A DNA stretch of 40,370 bases from Lysobacter sp. A03 (GCF_000855665.1 NZ_JXSS01000022.1:1-40370), one strand, 5' to 3'. Positions 1-15,942 are shown, counted from the stretch's first letter. Made by a program: numbers and translations. Notes: generated by a model not told the origin, from the letters alone.

Positions 1-231
1 GGCATGCAGGCGCAGCGGGATGTCGCGCAGGTCGAGCTCGGCTTGCAGCGCCGCCACGGCGGCACGTATCCCGGCAGCGTCGTTCTCGTACATGCCCGGA
101 TAGATATGCGGGCTGCAGGCGATTTCGCGGATGCCGTCGGCGGCGGCGATGCGCGCCATGTCCAGCGCCATGTCGAGATCAACCGCGCCATCGTCGATGC
201 CGGGAAGGATGTGGCAGTGGAGATCAAGCAT
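1..231 (-). CDS. PHP-domain phosphatase (CpsB/YwqE-like), 5' part only
   Basis: The first 77 codons of a gene that runs off the left edge of the window. The product begins MLDLHCHILPGIDDGA: the HxH motif (H5, H7) and the following Asp residues are the metal-binding start of a PHP hydrolase, and the HILPGIDDG form is typical of the CpsB/YwqE family of Mn-dependent tyrosine phosphatases, which often act in exopolysaccharide control. The fragment continues with a segment ending CSPHIYPGMYEN, in which SPH is another conserved PHP element. An in-frame stop lies just upstream of this ATG, so the start is well constrained although no good Shine-Dalgarno sequence is visible. The family call is confident; the phosphatase activity is inferred, and the C-terminal two thirds are not visible. 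It lies downstream of the tRNA-Thr terminator. Confidence 0.8.
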   Translation of the reverse strand, partial: MLDLHCHILPGIDDGAVDLDMALDMARIAAADGIREIACSPHIYPGMYENDAAGIRAAVAALQAELDLRDIPLRLHA

Positions 232-273
232 CGGGGAGGTCGATCATCGTGAAGTGTCCCGCAGTTGCAATGC

Positions 274-300
274 AAAAAGCCCCGGCAGGGCCGAGGCTTT
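274..300 (-). terminator. Rho-independent terminator of tRNA-Thr
   Basis: On the minus strand AAGCCTCGGC and GCCGGGGCTT form a 10-bp stem with one G-U pair and a 3-nt loop, followed by a run of T. It sits directly downstream of the tRNA gene and separates it from the PHP gene. Confidence 0.8.
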
Positions 301-305
301 GCATC

Positions 306-381
<76 letters not shown>

Positions 382-392
382 AAAGAGGCGGA

Positions 393-421
393 ATTGTAGG
401 CGTCCGCCGGACCCCGGTCAA
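393..421 (-). promoter_or_regulatory. Sigma-70 promoter of tRNA-Thr
   Basis: On the minus strand, -35 TTGACC (416-421), 17-nt spacer, -10 TACAAT (393-398), each 5/6 to consensus. Transcription would start only a few bases before the mature tRNA 5' end at 381. The GC-rich stretch TCCGCC after the -10 resembles the discriminators of stringently controlled stable-RNA promoters. A weak hairpin (CCCGC/GCGGG, 423-437) overlaps the upstream side and may end ispH transcripts. Confidence 0.8.
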
Positions 422-469
422 ACCCGCGCGTTGCGGGGACGGGATTCCTTGAGGGTGTAAGTAACGCGT

Positions 470-1417
470 TTACGGTTTCAGCGGGCGCAGTTCCCTGGGC
501 AGGGCGAACACCATGTTTTCCGGCTCGCCCTTCAAGTCCATCAGGTTGTCGGCGCCCAGCTCGCGCAGGCGCTCGATCACGCCGCGCACCAGAATCTCCG
601 GCGCGGAGGCGCCCGCGGTGATGCCGATCTTGCGGCGCCCAGTCAGCCAGGCCGGATCGATCTCGTCCGCGCCGTCGATCAGGTGCGCTTCCACGCCCTC
701 GCGCTCGGCCAGCTCACGCAGGCGGTTGGAGTTGGAACTGTTGACCGAACCCACCACCAGCACCAGGTCGCACTCGCGGGTGAGCTCGCGCACCGCGTCC
801 TGACGGTTCTGGGTGGCGTAGCAGATGTCGTCCTTCTTCGGCCCCTCGATCATCGGGTAGCGCTCGCGCAGCGCGGCGATAATGGCGCGGGTGTCATCCA
901 CCGACAGCGTGGTCTGGGTGGTGTAGGACACATGCTCCGGCTGGTCGATCTGCAGGGTCTGGACGTCGTCCAGATTCTCGACCAGGTGGATTTTGCCGGC
1001 GGTCTCGCTCGCCTTCCACTGACCCATGGTGCCCTCCACTTCCGGATGCCCGGCGTGGCCGATCAGCACCATGTCGCGGCCGGCGCGACACTCGCGGCTG
1101 ACCTCCAGGTGCACCTTGGTGACCAGCGGGCACGTCGCGTCGAACACCTTCAGCCCGCGGCGGTCGGCCTCGGCCCGCACCGCGCGCGAGACGCCGTGTG
1201 CGCTGAAAATGACCGTGGCGCCGTCGGGCACCTCGTCGAGCTCCTCGACGAACACCGCGCCGCGCTGCTTGAGGTCGTCGACCACGAATTTGTTGTGCAC
1301 GACTTCGTGGCGCACATAGATCGGCGCGCCGAACAGTTCCAGCGAGCGGTTGACGATCTCGATGGCGCGGTCGACGCCGGCGCAGAAACCCCGGGGGTTG
1401 GCAAGAATCAGGTCCAT
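470..1417 (-). CDS. ispH: 4-hydroxy-3-methylbut-2-enyl diphosphate reductase
   Basis: Last enzyme of the MEP isoprenoid pathway: an iron-sulphur protein reducing HMBPP to IPP and DMAPP in the cytoplasm. The 315-residue product has the three cluster cysteines at C12 (GFCAGV), C96 (DATCPLV) and C199 (ICYATQNRQ), plus HEVVHN near residue 38 and HPEVEGTMG near 124, all hallmarks of IspH. Length equals the usual 310-320 residues. The start chosen is the MDLILAN codon at 1417, because the family begins there; the frame is open to 1456 but that would add 13 non-conserved residues inside lspA. Only 10 bp separate it from the lspA stop, and the GAAAGG at the lspA end can serve as ribosome binding site. 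Last gene of the murJ-ribF-ileS-lspA-ispH operon. In E. coli fkpB lies between lspA and ispH; it is absent here. Confidence 0.97.
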   Translation of the reverse strand: MDLILANPRGFCAGVDRAIEIVNRSLELFGAPIYVRHEVVHNKFVVDDLKQRGAVFVEELDEVPDGATVIFSAHGVSRAVRAEADRRGLKVFDATCPLVTKVHLEVSRECRAGRDMVLIGHAGHPEVEGTMGQWKASETAGKIHLVENLDDVQTLQIDQPEHVSYTTQTTLSVDDTRAIIAALRERYPMIEGPKKDDICYATQNRQDAVRELTRECDLVLVVGSVNSSNSNRLRELAEREGVEAHLIDGADEIDPAWLTGRRKIGITAGASAPEILVRGVIERLRELGADNLMDLKGEPENMVFALPRELRPLKP

Positions 1418-1427
1418 GCCGTTGATT

Positions 1428-1930
1428 TTACGCCTTTCGTCCGGACAGCAGGCCAAACAGCGCGATACCGATGGCGCCGCCGACGATTGCCGCGTCCGCG
1501 ATGTTGAACGCGGGCCAGTACCAGTCCTGCCAATGCCACTGGATGAAATCCACCACGTGGCCGTGGATCAATCGGTCAACCACGTTGCCGATCGCCCCAC
1601 CGATCACCAGCGCGTACGGCAGCGCGGTTTTCCAGTCGCCGCGCGGGGTGCGCCACAGCCAGTAGCCGAGCAGTCCGCTGATGGCGGCGGCAAGGACCAC
1701 GAAAAAGTACTTCTGCCAGCCGCCAGCGTCGCTGAGGAAGCTGAACGCCGCGCCGGTGTTGTAGGTGCGGTACCAGTTCCAGAACCCCTCGATCACCGGG
1801 ACGGCGGTGTATTCGGGCAGCGATGACAGCACCCAGGCCTTGCTGAGCTGGTCGAGCACGATCACCACGAGCGACAGCGCGAGCCAGACCAGCGCGTTGG
1901 GTTTCGGACCGGTGCGTGGGGTTGCAGTCA

Positions 1931-1931
<1 letters not shown>
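1428..1931 (-). CDS. lspA: Lipoprotein signal peptidase (signal peptidase II)
   Basis: Inner-membrane aspartyl protease that removes signal peptides from prolipoproteins after diacylglyceryl modification. The 167-residue protein shows four hydrophobic segments and the family motifs YNTGAAFS (58-65), [15 protein letters not shown] (115-129) and FNIADAAI (142-149), which carry the conserved Asp residues of the active site. I chose the ATG at 1931: it overlaps the ileS stop as TGATG and has GGAAG 8 nt upstream, whereas a start three codons earlier (1940) has no suitable site. Translationally coupled to ileS. The window contains several of its likely substrates (lipoproteins at 18940, 30427 and 39133). 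Confidence 0.96.
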
Positions 1932-4800
<2,869 letters not shown>

Positions 4801-4804
<4 letters not shown>

Positions 4805-5754
4805 GCAGTGGCTCGCGGTGTTGGGGTCAGGATGGCGCGCGCCTGTTCGGCGTCGCGGTGCATCTGCGCGGTCAGCGCCGGCAGATCGTCGAAGGTTTCC
4901 TCATCGCGCAGCTTCGCGACGAATTCCACCTTGATCCGGCGACCGTACAGGTCACCGCGGAAGTCGAAAAGATGGGCTTCCAGCAACGGCTCGGTGCCGT
5001 TCACCGTGGGGCGGGTGCCGAGGCTGGACACCGAGGCGATGGGCTCCTCGCCCACCCCATGCACCCAGGTGGCGTAGATTCCCGACAGCGCGGGGGTCTT
5101 GCCGCCAAAGCGGATGTTGGCAGTGGGATAGCCGAGCGTGCGGCCCAGTTGCGCGCCCCGCACAACACGGCCGCTGATCGCGTACGGACGACCCAGCAGG
5201 CGGGTGGCGGTGGCAAAGTCGCCGGCCTGCAGCGCCTCGCGGATGCGGGTACTGGACACACGCTCGCCGTCCAGCGTCACCGGCTCGATAGCGCCCGCGG
5301 TGAAGCCGGGACCGGCCTGTTTGCCCATTTGCTGCAATAGGTCCAGGTCGCCGCCGCGGTTCTTGCCGAACTGGAAGCCCGGCCCGACCCACACCTCGCG
5401 CGCCTGCAACAGACGCACCAGCACCTCGCTGACGAAATCCTCCGCGCTCATCGAGGCCATGCGCTTGCGGAAGCGGAGCAGCCCGACCTGGTCGATGCCC
5501 AGATCGCACAGCCCTTCGGCCTTGGCCCGCGGCGAGAGCAGTCGCGGCGGCGGCGCGCCACGGGCGAACAGCTCGCGCGGCAGCGGCTCGAAACTCAGCG
5601 CGATGGCCGGCACCTGCAAGGCCTGCGCACGCTCCACCGCATGGCCGACCAGTGCCCGATGGCCGCGGTGCAGACCATCAAACGCGCCGATGCAGACCAC
5701 GCTCCCGCGTGGGCACCGGGTCCCGCCTTCGATATCCCTGAACAGCTTGCTCAT
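4801..5754 (-). CDS. ribF: Bifunctional riboflavin kinase/FAD synthetase
   Basis: Converts riboflavin to FMN and FMN to FAD. The 317-residue protein has the N-terminal nucleotidyltransferase domain with [10 protein letters not shown] (23-32, the HIGH-like motif) and STRIREAL, then the C-terminal flavokinase domain beginning around [10 protein letters not shown] and TLGYPTANI, the PTAN motif of riboflavin kinases. The order upstream of ileS is the classical proteobacterial one. No clear Shine-Dalgarno sequence precedes the ATG at 5754; instead a perfect-looking -10 box (TATACT) lies 8 nt upstream, so a leaderless transcript may exist beside readthrough from murJ, whose stop is 55 bp away. Confidence 0.97.
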
Positions 5755-5762
5755 CGTCGCGG

Positions 5763-5768
5763 AGTATA
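5763..5768 (-). promoter_or_regulatory. Possible -10 box giving a leaderless ribF mRNA
   Basis: TATACT on the minus strand (5/6 to TATAAT), ending 8 nt before the ribF ATG. A start of transcription 6-8 nt downstream would coincide with the start codon. No matching -35 element is seen, so this is tentative. Confidence 0.3.
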
Positions 5769-5809
5769 GCCGCCGCGCAGCGGGCGTCGGCGCCGCAGGC
5801 CCCGACCCG

Positions 5810-7420
5810 TCACTGGCGCAGGTGCCTGGGTCGCACGCCGGCGATCAGCAGCACCGCGCCGTAAGCGGCAGCGCCCGCGCCGATCACGCCCAGCAGCCAC
5901 GCCCAGCGCATCCAGCCGGCCATCACCGACCAGTCGCCGACCCACTCGCGCAGCAACACCACCGTCACCGCCATCGCCGCCAGCCCCAGGCCGATGCGGG
6001 TCAGCCAGCCGGCCCAGCCGGGCTGGACCTGGTAGACCCCGTCACGTTTGAGGAACCGCCACAGCAGCGCCGCATTGATGATGCCGGCAATGGCCGTCGC
6101 CCCGGCAATCCCCGCATGGGCGTAGGGCACCTCCAGCCACCACAGCGGGGTCACAATCAGCACCGTCAGCAGCACGTTGGCGACCACGGTGATGATTGCC
6201 GCGCGCATCGGGGTCCTCGTGTCCTGGCGCGAATAGAACGCCGGCAGCAGCACCTTGCTCAGCATGAAGGCCGGGATGCCGACGCTCATCGCGGTAAGCG
6301 CGTAGCCGACCATCCGAGTGTCGTCCGGGGTGAATTTGCCATAGCGGAACAGCGAGGCGGTCAGCGGCTCGGCCAGCAGCGCTAGCCCCAAGGCGGCCGG
6401 CAGGCCAACCAGCAGGACCATGCGCAGGCCCCAGTCCAGCGAGCGCGAATAACCGTCGCCATCGCGGTCGGCGTGCATGCGCGACAGCTGGGGCAGGATC
6501 ACGGTGCCGATGGCCACGCCGAACAGGCCCAGCGGCAGCTCGGTGAGGCGGTCGGAGTAGTACAGCCACGACTGCGCGGCCGGCACCAGCAGGGACGCGA
6601 ACACCGTGCCCACCAGCAGGTTCACCTGCGATACCGAGGACGAGAAGATGGTCGGCAGCATCAGGGTCATCACCCGGCGCACGCCCTTGTGGCGGAGGTT
6701 GAACTTGAACCGCGTGCGCAGGCCCAGCCGCGACATCGCCGGCCACAGCACCAGCAGCTGCAGGATGCCGGCCAGCAGCACGCCCCACGCCAGCGCCTTC
6801 TCGGGCACCTCCAGGTAGCCGGCCAGGAACAGCATCGCGCCGATCATCGCCAGGTTGTGCAGCACCGGCGTCAGCGCTGGCAGGCCGAACTGCTTGAAAC
6901 TGTTCAGCACCGAGCCGGCCAGCGCGGTCATCGAGATGAATACCAGGTACGGGAAGGTGATCCGCAGCATCTGCGCGGTCAGCGGTACGAGGTCGGACTC
7001 GGACTGGTCGGCGAAGGCCAGGAACAGCCGCGCGACCCACGGCGCGGCCAGGATGCCCAGCCCACTGACCACGACCACCACCGCGAGCAGCGCGCCGGCG
7101 ACGTGGTCGAGGAAATCCTGCAACGCCTCGTCGTCGCCTTTTTGCTTGAGTTCCGACAGCAAGGGCACGAACGCCGAGGAAAACGAGCCTTCCGCGAAGA
7201 TCCGGCGCAGGTAGTTGGGAATGCGGTAGGCGACGACGAAGGCGCTGACGGCCGGACCGGCGCCAAACAGGCTGGCCTGGAGCCAGTCACGCAGGTAGCC
7301 GGCGATGCGTGAGATGAAGGTCATCACGCTGAACACGGCCGTGGAACGCAACATCCCGCCTTGCTTGACCAATCCCGCCGGCCCCGCCATACTTTCCGGT
7401 CTGATTTTACGCCGTACCAT
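5810..7420 (-). CDS. murJ: Lipid II flippase MurJ (MviN)
   Basis: Inner-membrane MOP-superfamily flippase that moves lipid II to the periplasmic face for peptidoglycan synthesis. The product is highly hydrophobic with about 14 membrane segments and shows the MurJ features [20 protein letters not shown] near the N-terminus and [18 protein letters not shown] soon after, a conserved cytoplasmic loop. From the ATG at 7420 it has 536 residues (E. coli 511). That ATG is favoured because GGAAGAAGAG lies upstream; the ATG at 7390 (MAGPAG) or 7354 (MLRSTAV) would fit the family length better but have weaker sites. First gene of the ribF-ileS-lspA-ispH operon, divergent from rpsT with a 40-bp gap, as near ribF-rpsT in other gammaproteobacteria. 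Confidence 0.95.
   Translation of the reverse strand: MVRRKIRPESMAGPAGLVKQGGMLRSTAVFSVMTFISRIAGYLRDWLQASLFGAGPAVSAFVVAYRIPNYLRRIFAEGSFSSAFVPLLSELKQKGDDEALQDFLDHVAGALLAVVVVVSGLGILAAPWVARLFLAFADQSESDLVPLTAQMLRITFPYLVFISMTALAGSVLNSFKQFGLPALTPVLHNLAMIGAMLFLAGYLEVPEKALAWGVLLAGILQLLVLWPAMSRLGLRTRFKFNLRHKGVRRVMTLMLPTIFSSSVSQVNLLVGTVFASLLVPAAQSWLYYSDRLTELPLGLFGVAIGTVILPQLSRMHADRDGDGYSRSLDWGLRMVLLVGLPAALGLALLAEPLTASLFRYGKFTPDDTRMVGYALTAMSVGIPAFMLSKVLLPAFYSRQDTRTPMRAAIITVVANVLLTVLIVTPLWWLEVPYAHAGIAGATAIAGIINAALLWRFLKRDGVYQVQPGWAGWLTRIGLGLAAMAVTVVLLREWVGDWSVMAGWMRWAWLLGVIGAGAAAYGAVLLIAGVRPRHLRQ
7365..7393 (+). promoter_or_regulatory. Likely rpsT promoter
   Basis: TTGACC (7365-7370), 17-nt spacer, CATACT (7388-7393), inside the 5' end of the divergent murJ gene and about 70 bp before the rpsT start. 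The TTCCGG following the -10 resembles the discriminators of the tRNA-Thr and rplU promoters in this window. A second weaker -10-like hexamer, CATATT, lies at 7418. Confidence 0.5.
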
Positions 7421-7460
7421 ATTCTCTTCTTCCAGCACCAACAATATTCAGGAATACGCC

Positions 7461-7730
7461 GTGGCAAACATCAAGTCCGCCAAGAAGCGCGCCAAGCAGA
7501 CCGTCGTGCGCAATGCCCGCAACGCGAGCCAGCGCTCGATGCTGCGCACCTCCGTCAAGAAGGTGCTCAAGGCCCTTGGCGAAAACGACGCCGAGAGCGC
7601 CGAGGCCGCCTTCAAGGTTGCCCAGCCGATCCTTGATCGCTTCAGCTCGCGCGGCCTGATCCACAAGAACAAGGCAGCCCGTCACAAGGCCCGCCTGAAC
7701 GCCCGCATCAAGGCGCTGAAGGCCGCCTGA
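7461..7730 (+). CDS. rpsT: 30S ribosomal protein S20
   Basis: Small basic protein binding the 5' domain of 16S rRNA. The 89-residue product begins [13 protein letters not shown] and contains the long Lys/Arg-rich helices and the [16 protein letters not shown] segment typical of S20 (E. coli 87 residues). The start codon is GTG at 7461, with AGGA 7 nt upstream; the frame is open further upstream to 7305, but that part overlaps murJ and has no S20 similarity. A non-ATG start is also the rule in E. coli rpsT (UUG), where it takes part in autoregulation. Monocistronic, ending at a strong terminator. Confidence 0.97.
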   Translation: MANIKSAKKRAKQTVVRNARNASQRSMLRTSVKKVLKALGENDAESAEAAFKVAQPILDRFSSRGLIHKNKAARHKARLNARIKALKAA

Positions 7731-7785
7731 TCCGTTTGCCGCGCGCCGGTTCACACCGGCCGCTGCGGCAGCAATCACGGCGACA

Positions 7786-7814
7786 GGAAAAACCCGGCTC
7801 AGGCCGGGTTTTTT
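7786..7814 (+). terminator. Bidirectional terminator between rpsT and obgE
   Basis: AACCCGGC (7791-7798), loop TCAG, GCCGGGTT (7803-7810), followed by T on the plus strand and, read the other way, by a T run on the minus strand (7786-7790 are A-rich). It can end both rpsT and the convergent obgE transcript. Confidence 0.85.
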
Positions 7815-7887
7815 CGTGGGTGGGGAAATGCGGAGGAAACTCTGCAGCCGCGTCGTGCCAAGCGCCCGCTCCGCCATCGGGCGGGTC

Positions 7888-9114
<1,227 letters not shown>

Positions 9115-9372
9115 TTACTCGCTGACGACGCTGACGGTGCGGCGCTTCTTCAGGCCCTTGACCGAGAACTCGACCTTGCCGTCGACCAGCGCAAACAGGG
9201 TGTGGTCGCGGCCCAGGCCGACGCCGCTGCCCGGGTGGAACTGGGTGCCGCGCTGACGCACGATGATGTTGCCGGCGTCGATCGCCTGACCACCGTAGAT
9301 CTTCACGCCGAGGTATTTCGGGTTGGAGTCGCGACCGTTGCGGGTCGAGCCTCCGGACTTTTTATGTGCCAT
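9115..9372 (-). CDS. rpmA: 50S ribosomal protein L27
   Basis: Ribosomal protein whose N-terminal tail reaches the peptidyl-transferase centre. The 85-residue product starts [16 protein letters not shown] and contains [11 protein letters not shown] and [15 protein letters not shown], near-universal L27 signatures. Length equals E. coli L27 (85). It has the short proteobacterial N-terminus without the processed extension found in Firmicutes. It lies 12 bp after rplU in the same transcript. Confidence 0.98.
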   Translation of the reverse strand: MAHKKSGGSTRNGRDSNPKYLGVKIYGGQAIDAGNIIVRQRGTQFHPGSGVGLGRDHTLFALVDGKVEFSVKGLKKRRTVSVVSE

Positions 9373-9384
9373 GGCTGCTGCTCC

Positions 9385-9705
9385 TTACTTCTTGTCGCCA
9401 CCGGCAATGCCGGTGATCTCGATTTCGGTGTAGTGCTGACGGTGACCCATCTGCTTGCGGTGGTGCTTGCGGCGACGGAACTTGATGATGCGGATCTTGT
9501 CCGCACGTCCGTGGCCGACCACCTTTGCACTGACCGTGGCACCCTTGAGTTCGTCGCCGAGCTTCACGCCCTCGCCGTCGCCCAGCATCAGGATGTTGTC
9601 GAACTTGATCTCGCTGCCGGCTTCGGCTTCGAGCAGCTCAACGCGCAGGGTCTCGCCCTGCATGACGCGGTATTGCTTACCGCCGGTGACTACCACTGCG
9701 TACAT
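9385..9705 (-). CDS. rplU: 50S ribosomal protein L21
   Basis: The 106-residue product begins [14 protein letters not shown] and contains [18 protein letters not shown], the rRNA-binding signature of L21. Length is close to E. coli (103). The ATG at 9705 is chosen: AGAGGA precedes it at proper spacing and the protein then starts exactly as its homologues do; an ATG two codons upstream (9711) lies too close to the same site. First gene of the rplU-rpmA-obgE unit, divergent from uvrA. Confidence 0.97.
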   Translation of the reverse strand: MYAVVVTGGKQYRVMQGETLRVELLEAEAGSEIKFDNILMLGDGEGVKLGDELKGATVSAKVVGHGRADKIRIIKFRRRKHHRKQMGHRQHYTEIEITGIAGGDKK

Positions 9706-9768
9706 GACCATATTCCTCTGTAGTTATTTTTGGTCGCTGCCGCGCCGTCGAGGGCGGACAGAAGCGGA

Positions 9769-9797
9769 ATTGTAATGGGTTCATGGGCTTGCGACAA
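9769..9797 (-). promoter_or_regulatory. Sigma-70 promoter of rplU-rpmA-obgE
   Basis: On the minus strand -35 TTGTCG (9792-9797), 17-nt spacer, -10 TACAAT (9769-9774), then TCCGCTTCT. The -10 and the next five bases are identical to the tRNA-Thr promoter. The leader is about 55-60 nt. Confidence 0.7.
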
Positions 9798-9828
9798 GCA
9801 TGCGGCCCCTTTCGCAGACCTTGGGGGC

Positions 9829-9847
9829 CGCAAACCTTCCATTTGCG
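9829..9847. promoter_or_regulatory. Inverted repeat upstream of uvrA
   Basis: CGCAAA, 7 nt, TTTGCG: a perfect 6-bp palindrome in the divergent rplU-uvrA interval, 96 bp before the uvrA start. Its form suits a dimeric regulator site; no LexA-type box is visible nearby. The role is unknown. Confidence 0.35.
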
Positions 9848-9942
9848 ACGATTGCCCCCATTTCCTCCACTCAATACGCTTACCTGTTCGCTTCCGCGCC
9901 GTCTTCGCGCGAGCTTCTCCCCCTACCCCACAGGCTTCCTCG

Positions 9943-12884
<2,942 letters not shown>

Positions 12885-12888
<4 letters not shown>

Positions 12889-13658
12889 GCGACAAGTCCT
12901 CACCCGCGAATCCGGACAAGCCCGGCGCCAAACCGCGCGCAACCACGGCGAAGAAAACGCCGGCCAAAAAGGCTGCATCCAACAAGGCCGCGGCGGAAAA
13001 ACCTGCGGTGAAGAAGGCAGCTGCGCGTAAGACGACCGCGAAGAAGGCCGCGGCGGGACAGCGCCCTGCCAAACAGCCGGATGCGACCCACGCGGACGCT
13101 GGCAGTCACAACAAGGGGAAGAAGGCGCAGCCACCGGCAGTGGCCAAGCCCGCGGCGGAAGTGCGGGAGCGTGCACCGGGCGCGCAGCAGTCCGCCGACG
13201 CCGCACCAACGCCATCGCCATCGCCATCGCCATCGCAGAAGGATGCCGTTGCCGCTCCCAGCGCGGACCTGATTCGGGTGCCGATGGCGGTGCGCTGGCG
13301 TGATCTGGACGCGTTCAACCACGTCAACAACTCCAAGTACCTGAGCTATCTCGAAGAGGCGCGACTGCACTGGATGATGGGCGTGCCCGGCCAGGGCCTG
13401 GACGATCACGTGGCCCCGGTGGTGGCCGCGGCGCAGCTCAATTACCGCCGGCCGATCACCTGGCCGGCCGAGGTGGTGGTCGAGTTGTTCGTGGAGCGGC
13501 TGGGCAATACCAGCCTGAGCATCGGCCACCGCATCGTTGATGACGAGGACCGCTCGATCGTCTATTGCGACGGCAACGTGGTCATGGTGTGGATCGACCG
13601 CGACAGCGGGCGCGCGGCCGAGCTGCCGAAAAACGTGCGCGAAGCCTGCTCGCGCTGA
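12885..13658 (+). CDS. Hotdog-fold acyl-CoA thioesterase with histone-H1-like N-terminal tail
   Basis: Residues about 130-257 form a 4HBT/YbgC-type hotdog domain: [25 protein letters not shown] (starting near 136) is the signature, with D142 in the place of the catalytic acid. Such enzymes hydrolyse acyl-CoA or acyl-ACP thioesters; the substrate cannot be told. Residues 1-125 are a low-complexity tail rich in Lys, Ala and Pro (repeated TAKKT, AAKKAAA-like motifs) that resembles bacterial histone-H1-like proteins such as AlgP. It ends in a Pro-Ser run encoded by four GCCATC hexamers (13211-13234). The ATG at 12885 overlaps the uvrA stop, so the two are co-translated. A shorter product starting near 13285 (MAVRWRD) is conceivable. 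It abuts the convergent permease gene with no gap. Confidence 0.85.
13211..13234 (+). repeat. (GCCATC)4 hexanucleotide tandem repeat
   Basis: Four perfect copies inside the linker of the thioesterase gene, encoding Pro-Ser repeats. Gain or loss of a unit keeps the reading frame and would change only linker length. Confidence 0.9.
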
Positions 13659-14759
13659 TCAGCCTGGCCGATAGCGCCACATCGCCAGCGCGCCGTAAAC
13701 CAGCGCCAGCAGGGCCAGATTGACGAGTTCGCCCGACACCTCGGCCACGCTCGCTCCCATCTGGTTGACCTTGACCAACGCGTTGATCCCCGGCGTGCTC
13801 GGCAGCAGCTGGGCCAGGCGCACCAGCAAGGCTGGCGTGGCCTCCGCCGGCCACGACAGGTTGGACAGGAAGAACAGCGGCAGCGATGTGACCGTAATCA
13901 GCTGGAAGGCGCGCTCGCGGGTCCGGAAAAAACTGCCGAAAAACAGCGCGAAGCCGACTACCGCCGCGATGAACATCGCTCCGGCGACCAGCAGGCCGGG
14001 CAGGTTGCCGGCGCGCGGATAGTCCTGGAACCAGTACACGAACCCGCTGAAATACAGCAGGCTCAGCATCCCCATCATCGCGAAGGCGGTGGCGATGCCG
14101 CACAGGCCCGGCCGCGACAGCCGCAGCTTGCCGTGCCGCTCACGCCGGGCGGCGGCCATGAGCGCCACCCCGATCAGCAGGGTCTGCTGAACAATCAGGG
14201 CGGCAACGCCGGGAACAATGCTGCTGCCATAGCCTTCGGCGGTATTGAACAGCGGACGCTCGATCAGCTGCAGTGGTGGAGCTGCCGGAGCCCCGGCAAA
14301 CTGCGCCTGGCTGACCGCCACCTCCTGGCCGAAAGCCGTGATTGCCGTCGCCGCTCCCTGCAGCACCACGCTCGCCCGACCCAGCAGCGTCCCATTGCCG
14401 ATCAACGCCAAGCGGCCCTGGCCGCCGCGCAGGATGTCGCGCTCGAAATCTGCCGGCACCAGCAGTATCGCTTCGGCGTCGCCGCGCTCCACCACGGCGC
14501 GCGCGTCGTCCATCGATCCCAGCACGCCGACGACGTGCAGCGCACGCACCGCATCGAGCTTGCGCAGCAGGTCGCGGCTCATAGGACTGTGATCCTGATC
14601 GACCACCACCAGCGGCAGGTGCACCGCGACCTGGTGGCGATACGCGGTGGGGTAGAAGAACGAGTACAGCAGCACCGCACCAACCAGGATCAGCAGCGCC
14701 ACCCGATCAGCGGCAATCGCTCGCAGCGTCTCGCCAAAGGCAAACGCGAACCGGTTCAT
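13659..14759 (-). CDS. ABC-2 type exporter permease, second of a pair
   Basis: 366-residue inner-membrane protein of the ABC2_membrane_3 type: one N-terminal membrane helix (LLILVGAVLLYSFFYPTAY), a large periplasmic domain beginning with LPLVVVDQDHSPMSRDLLR, then five or six helices in the C-terminal half with the SLPLFFLSNLSWP segment typical of ABC-2 permeases. The start ATG at 14759 overlaps the stop of the upstream permease gene as ATGA. It is paired with a homologous permease and follows HlyD- and TolC-like genes, so the set should form an envelope-spanning exporter. No ATP-binding subunit is encoded in the operon or elsewhere in the window except PstB and UvrA. The substrate is unknown. 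The stop codon directly touches that of the convergent thioesterase gene. Confidence 0.85.
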   Translation of the reverse strand: MNRFAFAFGETLRAIAADRVALLILVGAVLLYSFFYPTAYRHQVAVHLPLVVVDQDHSPMSRDLLRKLDAVRALHVVGVLGSMDDARAVVERGDAEAILLVPADFERDILRGGQGRLALIGNGTLLGRASVVLQGAATAITAFGQEVAVSQAQFAGAPAAPPLQLIERPLFNTAEGYGSSIVPGVAALIVQQTLLIGVALMAAARRERHGKLRLSRPGLCGIATAFAMMGMLSLLYFSGFVYWFQDYPRAGNLPGLLVAGAMFIAAVVGFALFFGSFFRTRERAFQLITVTSLPLFFLSNLSWPAEATPALLVRLAQLLPSTPGINALVKVNQMGASVAEVSGELVNLALLALVYGALAMWRYRPG

Positions 14760-15916
14760 CGCCGGCCCCATGCCGCGGGGTCGCGCGAGGCCCGGCCCAG
14801 CAGCGGGATGCCGATGATGCCGGGAACCAGCACGAACAGCAGCAAAGCAGTCAGTGGCCACGCCGAAACCGCCAGGGACGACCCCATGTCCAGTTGCTGC
14901 GCCTGCACCTTGAGGTAGGCGGTGAACGGCAGCAGAGCGCTCCACAGGCGGGTAAACCAGGACGCCCCCTGCAACGGGAAGGTCGCCGCTGAGAACGCCA
15001 GCGAAGTGCCCGCATACAGGCCGGCCGCCGACAGCGCCGAGGCCATGTTGCGACTGACGGCCACGAACAGCAGCGCGATAACGGCATAGGCCAGGTACAT
15101 CAACGCCTGCCCCAGCATCAACCAGGCAAATCCGCCCGCGAGCCCGCCGCCACGGATGGCGCCCAGCCACAACAGGCTGACGGCGCCGTACACGGTGAAC
15201 AACACGAAGTAAGGGGCGATCTTGCCCAGCACCGCGGGCACCAGACGGTCATGGCTTTCGTGTAGCCAGGCCTGGATGGTTGCGTCGCGCAGCTCACGGC
15301 CGAAGGCACCCACCATCGCCACGCACAGGGCGAGATGCAGGATGGCCGGAAACAGCAGGCCGAGCAGGAACTGCTCATAACTTCGCGCCGAATTGAACAG
15401 CACACCCGTCTGCACCGCGATCGGCGCGGCGCGCACGCTCGCCGGCCCGCGGGTCAGGGCAATCTCCGTCACTGCCAACTGCGCGGACACCGCCTGCACG
15501 GCGCTGTCGATGTCGCGCGCCGCGGCTTGCCCGGCCACCTGATAGCTGGCGTTGAAATAGCTCAGAACCGCAGCGCTGCCGTCGCGCTGGATGTCGCGAC
15601 CGGTACCGGCCGGGATGTTAACAACGGCATACACCTTCAGCGCACGGGCCAGGGAAAACGCCTGCTCCAGCGTTGCGGGCTGCTCGGACACAGTCAGCCC
15701 CGGCGATGCCTGCAGGTGGCGAACCAGCTCACGGCTGGTCGTGCTGCGATCCAGGTCGACCACGGCGACCGGCAGCTCGCGCGGCACCCCGCTGCTGAAC
15801 ATCCAGGCCACGATCAGCAGCAACAGGCAAGGGATCCACGTGGCCAGCGCCAGATCCCAGGGGCTCGCACGCAAGAACCGGCACTCGCGACGTGCCGACG
15901 CCAACAGCGCCTGCAT
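14756..15916 (-). CDS. ABC-2 type exporter permease, first of a pair
   Basis: 386-residue homologue of the following permease: N-terminal helix (ATWIPCLLLLIVAWMFSS), periplasmic domain starting with ELPVAVVDLDRSTTSRELVR, and a C-terminal block of about five helices. The same architecture is seen in YbhS/YbhR and YhhJ of E. coli, which work with a HlyD-type partner and an ATPase. The ATG at 15916 is chosen because AGGG lies 8 nt upstream; an in-frame ATG at 15961 would overlap the HlyD-like gene by 19 bp and add 15 residues. Coupled to the next permease by an ATGA overlap. Confidence 0.85.
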   Translation of the reverse strand: MQALLASARRECRFLRASPWDLALATWIPCLLLLIVAWMFSSGVPRELPVAVVDLDRSTTSRELVRHLQASPGLTVSEQPATLEQAFSLARALKVYAVVNIPAGTGRDIQRDGSAAVLSYFNASYQVAGQAAARDIDSAVQAVSAQLAVTEIALTRGPASVRAAPIAVQTGVLFNSARSYEQFLLGLLFPAILHLALCVAMVGAFGRELRDATIQAWLHESHDRLVPAVLGKIAPYFVLFTVYGAVSLLWLGAIRGGGLAGGFAWLMLGQALMYLAYAVIALLFVAVSRNMASALSAAGLYAGTSLAFSAATFPLQGASWFTRLWSALLPFTAYLKVQAQQLDMGSSLAVSAWPLTALLLFVLVPGIIGIPLLGRASRDPAAWGRR

Positions 15917-15942
15917 CGGCGTTGCCCTGTCCGTTGCCTCGG

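Noticed and set aside
5755-5809. FMN riboswitch before ribF
   Set aside because: The 55-bp gap is too short and has none of the conserved RFN helices.
9706-9942. SOS (LexA) box before uvrA
   Set aside because: No CTG-N10-CAG nor the alternative Xanthomonad LexA motif found; only an unrelated palindrome.
13211-13234. Tandem repeat considered as CRISPR-like
   Set aside because: Units are contiguous hexamers with no spacers; a simple coding microsatellite.
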